Positions 12,801 through 24,800 of a stretch of DNA of 64,000 bases are shown here, one piece after another. How positions within the stretch are numbered: the stretch's first letter is position 1; each line of letters starts with the position of its first letter. The DNA lies in assembly GCF_000002995.4 (NCBI RefSeq), contig NW_025062476.1:10228501-10292500 (forward strand). Direction: 5' to 3'. The notes under the pieces are model-generated. The model searched no databases and was not told the origin of the DNA. It was given only the letters and a program-made list of their open reading frames with translations. The stretch is from Brugia malayi (taxonomy: Eukaryota > Nematoda > Chromadorea > Rhabditida > Onchocercidae). The translations under genes and the position numbers were made by a program.

Positions 12801-15800
12801 TTATCCTTCAATAGGAAATCTAATAATTATGATATTTGTAACATTTATTGGTTAAATTTTAAGCCAAAAATGCTATTTTTTGTTCGAATTTATTTGCAAC
12901 AACAAATTTCATTCTAAATGATTGCTCGAAACAACTAGAAAAAATGTTCATGTATTAATTGATTATTTTAGGTTAGGTTAGTCAAGTTAAAAGTAAACTT
13001 ATTAGCAATGAAGCAAATATTTTATTTTCTAATCATATAAAGCATAAAATAATTACCTCGTGCAACAATCCGCTGGCCGCTAAGAAAATTGGCATCGCAA
13101 TTGTCCGGAAGTGGTGTTCGGGAATTTTCCACAAAAAATAGCACTGTAGATGGTACTAGGCCACGTTGGCGTAAACGATGATCTAAACAGTCACGAAGTA
13201 TTTGTCCTGGAAACGGCTGTACCTTTTCCGGAGCTCCAATGGTACGTCCTGAAAAAGTAAAATATAGTAATACATCAAAAATGAATATTTCATTTCTAGG
13301 ATATGTATGGATGATTAATTATTAAGCATTGTCGTATTCAGAATTTTTTTTTCCTCTTAACTTGTTGCTGGGATTTCCATATCACTACTTGTTGTTAGAA
13401 AGGGTTATTTTAAATAAGAATTCTTATAACCGAATTTTATTCATGTTTCCGTAAATTAGGTCCGGATTTAATTATGAAACGTATTTCTTAATGATTACTG
13501 AATGTCAAGTTCAGTGTTCTATAAAAAAAATAGAAAAGAAAATGAGAGAAATTTGAAATTTATACTTGAATACTCAACGAAAACTCTTTTAAAATGAAAA
13601 AGAATTTTTGTGAATAATCATAGAAAAAAATTTGACCACACATTAATTATCTTTTTAAAAACCTTTTTCTTTTCAGTCAGTAGTAATATGTACAAAAAAA
13701 AAAAAAAAAAAAAACAACTGAAAATGAGTTCAAATAATTTGAAAATGATGACATTCGAATATATTTTACAAATATATTTCCTTCTTTTTAGCTTCGTTAA
13801 TAATTTTTTTATATTATAATGAGTGAAAAGTACTGATAAATGAATAATTTTAATCAAACAAATTGAAAAAATTTTATTTAATAGGAAAATATGGGAAGGT
13901 TAAAGATAATAAATAATGAAATGTTCACTACTGCTAGGATTACCATAATCATTAAAAATTAGTAAAACAATTACTGAAATTATAATCAGGGCAGGATCAT
14001 AATCAAGATACTAATATTATTACACTTACAAATAATAATTATTAAAGCTAAACGAATAACTAACAGAATTAAAATATTTTTTTTAATGATTAAAATTAGA
14101 ACCTATCAGAGATTTCGTAAATTCATCATTGAAGAGTTACACGTGTCACAAACAATGTGTAATGCATTCAATCAAATAATCGTTTAATCCTTGGATTGTT
14201 AAATTTATTGGAAAAAAATAAATCGAAAGACATTTCAGCTAATATATTTCTTTTTTTCCTAATTTTAAAAATAGATTTGTTTACTTTTCTACATAAAATG
14301 AAATTATATTTATCAAAAAAAAAAAAAAGTGTGAAAAGAAAGAAAAATGATTAACCATATTCGTCGTAATATTCGATATGAAATGCATTGCAGTATTCAT
14401 ACCTTCGATCGAGATCCATAGAAGGATAACGATTCTGAAATGATACTATCAATTTATTCCTCTTATCAATCTGTAATTCCAATTACAAATCAGTACAATC
14501 CTATAGAAGTATGATGTCATATAAATTTTGTAAATTATATAAATTTTAAATTGAACGACAAAATAATAATATGTCAGACTTTTCATTTCAATTTTAATAT
14601 CTTATAAAGTGATTATATTATTCAACAAATGGTACACAATTTTTTTTAATTTTTATGAAAAAAGAAAAGACTTTATTGTTAAATAGTGTTCAAATTTGAA
14701 TATTTATCTTTTTTTTCCATGTTTTCAAGTTCTTTATCTTCTTTCTTCCTCAAAGTTTACTCTTTAATTCAATGTTTTTTCTTATCTTTGATGATAAACT
14801 CTTCCATCCAATAAATTCTTTTTTTTATTTTTGATTAGAAGCATACTCTCTGTTGTTAAAATTGAGTTAAAATTCAATACTGCTTGAAGAGATAGATCTT
14901 GAAGATCATTCAACAGATATAAATATACTTAATTTCATTTTTTATTACACGGTCACTCTTCACGTCATCAGAAATATTTTTTTTTTTTTTTCAGTGACTT
15001 ATTCAAGAGTAGTCAATTTTTAATTTTCCATCCATATTAGTGTAACTGTATTAAGCAGAAATAACTCGGTTTAGATGTATGAATTATACCTACCGGTTGG
15101 GACAGATCAAGAAATAATACTCAGTTTCAATTTCACTTCAATTTCAATTTCGACATAACATATAAAAAGAAAAAAAAAATAAACAACAGTAAGCAGAAGG
15201 CCTTTCTTGAAAAAGAAATTTGCTGCCTATAAATTTTAACAAAACGAAATTTATAAATGATGAAAAACGCAAATTGAAAGTTCTTTTTGACTTAAAATTC
15301 AATACTTGAAGAGATAGGCCTTGAAGACAAATTGAAAAGTTTGAAAATAGAAATGTTCCTGCTTCGCCCACCTCCGGTTAATATCACTGTTCTATCCGTC
15401 TTTTCTTTCTTTTGCCCCAAGAGGAAAGATACTTGAAAAAAAAAGCAAAACTGGTTACTGAGGTAAGGTGTAACTGTTTTATAAGATTTCGTATGAACAT
15501 ACCACACACACACACACACACACATACAAAGACATACACATTTTCAGGAACAAAAAGGTATATATACCTTTTTATATTATCTACCTATGCTTTATATATA
15601 TGTAAAAATATTGAACTTTTGATATTGATAATGATAATAATATTTGAAAGATAGAGAAGGAAAGAAAACAGATTCATCTTATCATACCGTATTCAATACT
15701 AGAGTTATTACTAAGTTAGTAATATTGTTAACAAGTGTGACAAGGAAAAAATGAAAAAAGGGAAAGACAGAGAGAAAAAAAGCGAAAAAACAATAATAGT

Positions 15801-18800
15801 ATTTGTAGTGAAAAGCGGAACATTAACAATAATCACTTTTATTCTAATATTACTAACAACTAATGACTCTATTTTCATACCATTTAAATATTAATACAAG
15901 AAAAGAGAGAACTAACTTATAATATGGAAAACTTACTACTGTTTAATTAATTATACCACCAGACTTACTACTGTATAATTAATTACATCATGAGACTTAC
16001 TACTGTATAATTATACCATCAAACTTGCTACTGTATAATTATACCATCAAACTTACTATTACAGTATTCATTTTCAAATTATTTTAATAATGAAGAAATA
16101 ATGATTGAAGGTTATCTACCTCGCAACTACTGAATAGCAAAATATATAATATACACATTTATTTATTTGTTTGCTTGCTAATATTTTAGTGATCAATCAA
16201 TTAATCAATCAACCATTCAATCAATCAATCAGTCAATAAATTGTTGTATTTAGATGTATCGTTTACCTTTGTACTTTCTTTTTAATGCAATACATTCAAT
16301 ATAGAACATTCATTCCACTCATACTTGAATATTCAATCTCTTTTTAAGTGAAATTTTACAGAGAAAACGTAATAGAATTATTTTTAGACTATTTGAAATC
16401 GATACTTTCTTCAAAATAGCTCATATAATTTCAATTGTTTGGTCAATTATTTTTAACCATTTTGCACGACATTTTCAATTTCAATTTTATGAAAAGAATA
16501 TTAGTCAACAATAGCTATTCAATTTGGATTAACACATCAAGCATTTGTGGAAACCAAAATAATGAATTACCATATTATTTTGCGTCCTAAATTTCAATTC
16601 TCTTTAGTTTTAATATGAATATGAAACATCCAATGAATTTATATACAGGAAAATTCCTACTTTGTATCTATTTTAAGTTGATATTTTCAATTATTTTAAT
16701 AATACAACGAAATGTCAACGAATTATTACAATTTCATATAGGCAGCACAATTGTCACAATTGTTGTACGTAACATATATTCATTCAAAAAAAAAAAAGGA
16801 AAAGTGCAAAAACTTCAACAGAAGACATGAAAATACTGCATTTATTGGGAAATATTCTGATATTTGTACAAACTGTAGAAAATAAGACTTTCAAGATATA
16901 ACTTTGAAGATAAAAGCAGAAAAGTACTCAAAAAATAAGTTCTATTGATTTAAAATTAACTAATATTAATAAAAATAATCCATTCAACTATTAGATATGA
17001 TGAATAAATCATATTTAACAGTTCCACAAGTATCAGTGATAAATACCATACATATATATAAATATCTTAGGTATATGTCGTGTCACTATTGTTGACATAT
17101 TACTGAATTTTGTGCGGAATCAAAGGTGGAACATGAATTCTTTATGTTGTTTAATACTTCAGGTAGAAGTCACAGGTAAAAACACAGGTAACATTACAAA
17201 TCTTTCATACGTTTGCGCTTTCCATATCACATAAAGTGCAAATTTATTAATTTTGTTCCGTTCATCCCAAATTCCTAACAACAAATAATATATGTCTGGT
17301 AAAGAGCACAACTAAACTTTATTAAATTCAATTCAACCTGAATTATTTGATTTCAACTGAATAGATATAACCAGCACGCCCAGGCGGAAAATGCACACAC
17401 AAATACATTTCCATCTCTATGCCAATTTACAATACAGCGAATTGTTCATCAATTCAGGAAATCACACTATCTTTCTTTCTCTCTCTCTCCCTCTAAACAT
17501 ATTTTTTGTTATATGTGAAAGTTATTAAACATTCACAACGAACCTGTTTGCAAGTAAAAAGAAAAAAAAAAAAAAAAAACGACGATACAATGAAAAACGT
17601 TTCCGGAACTTCTCAAAAATTTATGGTTTTTGCATTAAGTTCTATTTCATAAAGAAATTTAAATTGATCTGTAAATTGGCAGTTTTGAAAAATAAAATTT
17701 ATTACTTATTTACTCTTTTAAAGATAAATTTTATTCACAATTAGAGAATCATTTAAATTTGGATTTAATGACAGGTAATGTCGGATTAAACTAACAAAGT
17801 AACATATTATCAACTACAATTTTAAACCTGTTAAAATTAAAACGAATATGGTATCGTTAATAATCCAAAAATTGTTTTTTACATCGAATTTTCGAATTTT
17901 CAATCTGAATGATAATACGATCAATAGTATGCAAAATTGTACTGATATATTAGGAATATGAAGAAAAAACGGACACCTACCGGACGGTATTCCGCACAAT
18001 CTGCACTGAAGCTTTTCACTCGTAATTTCCCATTTCGTTTCATCACAAAAATTTCTAGAATCCCAAAAGAGTCGACCGAAAGTCCCTTTTGGTAATTCTT
18101 ACAAAATAGAAGAGAAAGTAATATCATCAATCATAGAAGTAGAATATGAGAGCGACGAATCGAAGGCAAAATAAAATGAACAAAAAACGCTTTTTTCTTT
18201 TTCATTTTTTCCCTATTCTTTCTTTAATTTTGCAAAAAAAAAGGCAAAGTTTCAATTTTGCTCATTAAAAAAACTTTTAATTTTAAAGAAAGAATTTTTT
18301 CACTAATTTTTTGCTTTTTTTCATTTTTTTTTTTACTAATGACACTTAATGTGAAAATTTTTTTGTCATTAAAAGTAAACAATGTCTGAATAATTTATTT
18401 ATAGAACATCGATTTGTTCAAATTATTCACTCCTGTAAATGACATTCAAATTTGCCCTGTAGCGATAATCTGTTCAATAATTAAGCAAACCAAGTTTACT
18501 CGTCAAAGAAATTATGTGAACTCGTTTGATTCATTTAAATCAATCGTTCAATCGTTGAGCAAATGAGTACTTTCGAATATGGAAATGGAACAAAATGAAA
18601 TTCTTTCAGTACAATCAAAATTCATTTCTATGTCTTAAATATATCAATTCAATTGCTATTTTGTGTGCAGCAGAATTGAATTGAAGAGAAGGGGGAAAAA
18701 ATTTAATTTGGTTAACAATATCGGAAGAAATTAGAAAATTGCATTAGTGAAATTTCCAATCATACACTTGGCTAAATCCGGAAAACTGTGTGAAAAAATA

Positions 18801-21800
18801 AACTGTTCTTTAGTGAACTGGACTTGCAAAGCTTTAATAACCATTTGTTGCTTTAGTCTAATTTCAATTTCTATTCTGCATTTTTTATTATTTCATATGA
18901 ACATTTTGAAGTTGATCTTAAATTTTTGCTAGTTTTAACGCTTGAAAATCTTGAATTTTTGTCGAAAGTAAAATTATTTCGTCTGATAATTAATTTACTT
19001 CTTTACTTTACTTATTATGGACATTTCTACTCGTTTTAATGCCAACAATTTCGTGCATGTAAAGCAGTGCTAACAGCCAATTGAATAGCAAGAAGAAATG
19101 GTACAAGTTTAAAGATCAATTCTTCAACAACTATCATCACAATTAAGTTGGATTTGAATTTATTTCGTTGAATTAATATTGGTGCATGTCAGATTGCAGC
19201 AAAAGCTTTAGTCATCCCATTGATTAAATTGATTTGTGTACAAATTTGGATTATTCCAGGAAGTTCGAAATATAGGTGTCAAGAAGAGGCAAAATTGTTT
19301 GGTATCGATTACCACTTCAGAAAGTATTATATTTAGTTCGAGTGGTTTTAATGTTCATATCACATTTCAAACATAAGTTAGTGTGCTGAAGAGGTGTAAT
19401 ATTGAGTAAGAGAGGAATTAGATATAAGTTACAGACAAAATAGATTTTTGAATCATTCAGAATCCATTTCTGAATGGTTCAAAATCACTCATAAATTGAA
19501 AAGTAATAAATTTCAATAAGCCATAAAAATTCATTTCAAATTAATTAGAACATAAACATGTGAGTAGGCGATAAAAAAGAGCTATGAAAGATGTAGAAAA
19601 CAAAAAGATAAGAGCCAAAAAAGACTATAAAAAAGGAGAAAATTTTCCCTTTAAATAATACGAGGAAAAGAAGGTAGAAAGCTGTTTGCTTATCATAATT
19701 TATCACTTATCACTGTTTTCAAGAGAAGAAGAGGACATGAAGTGCGAAAATCACTTTTTATCTTAAACGACCGTCCTAATCATTTCTCTCTGTTTTATTT
19801 ATTGTCATTTTTCATTTATGGAAAGATGTATGTCATTAGGGAAGAAAAAAAAAAATGGAATGGCTTCCCGAAGAAATTTTATAATTTATTGGGTAAAATT
19901 TCTTCGAAAAGGTCAAAAAATAAGTTGACCTTTTCAGTATAGCTCTAACATTTGAGATCAGAAAGGTATCTATCATATTGTTGGGAAAAACCAATCACAT
20001 CATAAACACTTCAATGTGAATAAAAGAACAAAATATTCAGAATTCATTTCACGTAGATTATGCAGCGTACGCTGCACAATAAACACATTTTTAAAATTTA
20101 TACGAAAGAAAAAAAAAATCCAATATAAAACAAAATTCAGGAAATATTTACAAAAGCATGAAAACCAATTTGTTAACGTATAATCGTTTAAATTTTACAT
20201 AATCTTTTTGCGGTGGAAAAAAAGGAAAAAAAAGAAAACCCAAATCTACGGTTTGAGCAAATAATTTACACTAATATATGTAGGAAAGGTATAAAATAAT
20301 AGTATCAATGATGAATATTTCTACAATGAAACGAAACGAATTCATTGCATCAATTGATGCGCTACTGTTTAACTGACACATAACTATTAGAGAGGAGTTT
20401 GTTTATTTGGGAACAGGTGAGATATCACAGGTGATGCCAGTTGTGCATGTGCATGTGTCATATTCAAATATATTTAGAGATTTTGCTTTCGGAATATAGA
20501 AAGTAATGAAATGAAATGTTATGCAGTCTGAATATGACGGCTAAAATACGTCACGTCAATGTCACGTATTTTTATGCGTTAATAATTACATTATATTCAT
20601 TCATTGACCGTACAATTATCTATTTCATTGCTTCCATTCAATATTATACAATAAGCCAAACAAAAAAAAAAAAGTGTCCTAATGAAGTATTGGCCTTACA
20701 TAAAATTTGGTTAAAAAAAAAAGAAATTTGATTAAATGATTTGAAAATTTTAAAAAAAGAAATTTTTTCAAAAAATTTGAAAGTTAAAATAAGCATAACA
20801 ATGATAATAATCCGTACTATAAAATAGATGAAGAGAAAAAGGCGAAGATAATAAATGTCTAAATTAGAATTAAAATGAAGAAATGACAGCAATAGTATCG
20901 AATCAGAATAAATATGATAGAACAATTCTGATGAGATAGAAATGATAATGATAACATTCACATGAGAAATGACAATTTGGTAATAATTACGATTAATAAT
21001 TGAATTATTTCGATTACAAATAAAATAGATTTCAAGAAAAAAAAAATAAATCATTTAATGTCTCCGAAACGACAATAAAGCAACAATGCCAATATCTATT
21101 CCCCTCAATTTATTTATAATAATAATATCAATGATAATAATTAATGATAATGACAATAATAAATAATAATGATAACAATAAATGATAATAACAATAATAA
21201 TAGCAATGAATAATGATAATAATAATAGTAATAATAATGATAATAATATCAAAATAGTATTAACAATAATAATATAATAAATAGATAGGTAACATAACAC
21301 TTTGAGATTATTCAAATTGTAAGTTTCACATAACATTCATTGCCTTTGTTATTCACTTTTGCTCATAAGGTGAAAGATTACATTTCTTTTCAATTTTTCA
21401 TTCCAAATTGTGTTTTCATGCAGGAAGGAAAGTAAACAAGATAGTCCGTTCCCATCAAATAATTCAGATGTTTTCTCTGATTTAAAAAGTTATTTCTGAA
21501 TTAGCAAATATGACCTTTGAACATTTTTTCAATCTATTTGACTTCATCGTTATGCCATAATGGAATATCTCAAATTGGAAATTCTTTTGGAAAGATTTTT
21601 TCTCTGATTAAAATTAAATTATTAGTGAAACACTCTAATTGACACGAATGCAATCTTTTACCAAATCTCTTTTTTTTCTTTGCTATAGACAAGCATTACT
21701 AATTAATATTAATTAATTAATTATTAATGAACATTGCTTCTAGATGCACTGATAAAGAATTGGAAGCCAGGATGGGTGGCCTGTGACAATAGGTAAGACA

Positions 21801-24800
21801 AGAAATAATATTACAACTTCATCAGACATTCACAAAAATTAAATACTAGCAATTTTCTTTTTAAATCCAAAAAATTTTTTTACACAACAAAAGATGAGAT
21901 GATTGAATTTATTGGTATTGTTGTATCGAAAGCTGGCACAAATGATGAAAAAAATTTCGAAAAAAACCATCATTAAATGTTAGAATGAATGATTTGAAGT
22001 GATAAATTATTTTAATGACAAGTAATTAGTGTGTTCTGCAAAGACTGGAATTTTAAAAGATTGATAGCAACTGACACTTAAGTATTGGATGCGAAAGTTT
22101 CAAAATATTTGATAGATATGCCACGCAAGTGAGGCTTTCACTTATACTGATAATAATGAATCTGCTCAGAATTTATCGCAGTAAAAGGAGACGCAAATAA
22201 TCATAATGATATGATATGATAATTGAAATCGAAACCATTACTTGCTATGCAAATGTTAACGACAGCTAATAAAAGGAAACAGTTGGCAGTGAGATAAGAA
22301 AATCATTGCAAGGAATAATACATTAGCTTCTCGAGTGATATTTGATCTTTTTAAAATTTCAAATTTCGCAAGCAAGGTAGAAACGATGGGAGAGATCAAT
22401 TTACAAAGTTAGCAAAACTTTATCACTTACCAAGAATTGAATTATCACAGAAATAATGATAGATAAATTGGATGAATGATATCAAAATAGTGATAATAAT
22501 TAGCAAAAGGAATTACCTCATCAATACTTTCTCATGTCTTACAATCAGTTCATAAATAATGAGCTGATAACACTAAAACTTTGTACATTTAAATTAATTT
22601 AGAATTATTAAAATAATATACAATACTAAGTTAATGATACCGTAATCATATGTTAACGATATAAAAAAGAGAAAGAGAAGAACTCTTCAGCAATGTTAAA
22701 TGATCAACAATACATGGAATAATACTCTGTTCTCTTCCTAAATAAACGTTAAAGAGTTTTTTTTAAAGCCTTAAAGTTAAGTGAAAATTATAATCCAAAA
22801 TGATGAAATTGTAATGTCCTATTGAAGTACTTTCATTATCTCAATTTATAGCTATTGGAATGTTTGCGTTTTTTCCCAGATAACTGTTAAAAACTATTGC
22901 AACTCGTTTATTGATAAAACTATTGACATTATGGATGATTCATTGAATATTTACTTATCATTTTATCAGATAGAAGGATAAGATGAATAGAATTGCTATG
23001 GCTAATCACAAACATTAATGTAAAAGAAAATTTGAAAATATCCAAATGAAATATTATTTTTTGAATAAAATAAAATTAATTTTAAACAATTTTGATCAAA
23101 TAAGTTAATCATAAGACCGATAGGAAATATCAAAGAGAGAGGGAGAGAAAAAGAGAAATTCTTAGAAATACTACTAAAATTTAAGCTAGTGAATTTAAAT
23201 AAATGATCGGATTTAAATGGATAACTTGTGATTTATTTCTCAATAGTTTTTTTTTAGAGTAAAAATAAAAAACGAACAACAAAAATAGTACAAATTCCCT
23301 CGCACTTTTATTCCAATCATAGCTTTTATTGCTAAAAAAAAAAAAAAAAAAAACATCGATGAATGAGCCATAAATTATAGCCTATCAATTTAAGACTATC
23401 AATTTTAACAATTTAAATTATTTGGCCTTTTCTGGATTCTTCCTCACCACGAATTCATCATTTTTTATTAAATTGAAATTGTTCAATATGCATTGAATTT
23501 TTGGACTTAGATAAGTAAATGATTTATTATTATTTTCCTTTTCCTTTTTTTTTTTTTTTTTTTTGCTGAAAAATTTATTCAAGCCCTATTTATATGACCA
23601 TATAAAGCATATAAAAATGAGCCACAAATATCCTAGGCACCATAAGACTATGAGACATAAGTATTTGGTTCAATATATTTCATGGATGAATAAAGATGAA
23701 AGATGGATAAAAAGATCCACAAGGATAGATATTTGAGAAAAAATACTTTTAAAAAAATAACCAATAATTTTTTTCATTTCAATTCATTTACAATCGATTA
23801 ATGATGAAAGGTATACTCCTACTGATTTCTTATCATATCTTCCTCTCTCCCTCCCTCTCTTTTTCTTTCTCAACATTTACCTATCACAATTTTATCAAAC
23901 CTATAAACATCAGTACTTTGACTTTGAGTTAAAAATTTTATTTTGGTGTATTTTTTCTATTACACTATAACTAATTATCTAATATTTTTCATTCTTCCAA
24001 TACTTTGCAACCTAAATTTGATAATTTCAGTTCTTTCAACTCATTTGTCTTTGTTTCTTCCCCAGTTTCTCACATAAAATTTATGTAATTCAAAAAAAAA
24101 AGCGAAAAATAAGTTTATAATAAATAACAACCCTAAAATATATGATAGCCCATTACTCTTTGCATAGCCCAGGCCATCTTTAACTATATTTTGATCATTC
24201 TATGTATAACCTACGCTATCCGTAGATGTTTTTCTTTTTTTTTTTTTTTTTTTTTTTTGTTTATTTTTGATAATATAGCTTCAAAGTTAAGGCTCATATT
24301 TCCTAAAAATAATTGGAAGCAATAAGTGTTTCTCTTAATAGAGAAATGAAAGACAAAATAAATAAATTAATTATATTTAATCTTTCTTAACTTGAAATGA
24401 ATTCAAGAAAACCAGGCAATAACAATAACAAATAAATCCTTCAAACTTTGGAACTATTCAAATATTTTTTTTCAGTTCAAAGTCTAAAAAATTTTTCTTT
24501 TTATGAACACAATAAAGGTTGGTTAATTAATTATAAGTAAGGTATTATAGCCTTTTTAATCTAAGATTGGCAAGAGATTTCGCAGAAAATTTCAAATCAT
24601 TTTCATATTTTAATTTCAGTTCAAGATTATTACAAAATTAAATAGGTAAGACAAAAGGATATATATCAAAATCTAATTCTCTGAAAACTTTTATTTCAGT
24701 TCCATTCAACCTATCTCAATTGTTATACATTTGCGCCTAGTGGTAATAATTTCATTACTAATTGCCCCAAACTATTAATTACTACAAATCAATACGAAAA

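Larger units (their letters stand above)
13249..17371. other. Intron splitting the Ras-binding domain, rich in simple repeats
   Basis: This 4.1-kb intron separates the first strand of the Ras-binding domain from its core. It holds a (CA)n run at 15503-15524, a four-copy tandem repeat at 15931-16060, an (AATC)n tract at 16191-16238 and homopolymer runs. A 32-nt exon-like segment at 14403-14434 was tested and does not fit the phase. No independent gene is seen. Confidence 0.5.

Noticed and set aside
14403..14434. 32-nt minus-strand micro-exon with good ATTTCAG acceptor and GTATGA donor
   Set aside because: Inserted between neighbouring exons it forces a wrong phase; the only phase that joins the RBD core gives a hydrophobic non-coding-like peptide.
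15292..15525. Minus-strand ORF with internal splice-like sites
   Set aside because: It runs through the (CA)n repeat, and its only compatible phase needs a worse donor in the previous exon.
19260..19336. Plus-strand segment after TTATTCCAG reading like a KCTD/BTB fragment (EEAKLFGI)
   Set aside because: Only about 25 codons, no partner exon, and the resemblance is too short to trust.
20644..21054. 136-codon minus-strand ORF, the longest in the window
   Set aside because: Composition is Ile/Phe/Tyr-driven from AT-rich DNA with no motif, splice context or family pattern.
21055..21336. 93-codon hydrophobic minus-strand ORF
   Set aside because: It is a translation of the AAT/GAT repeat tract.
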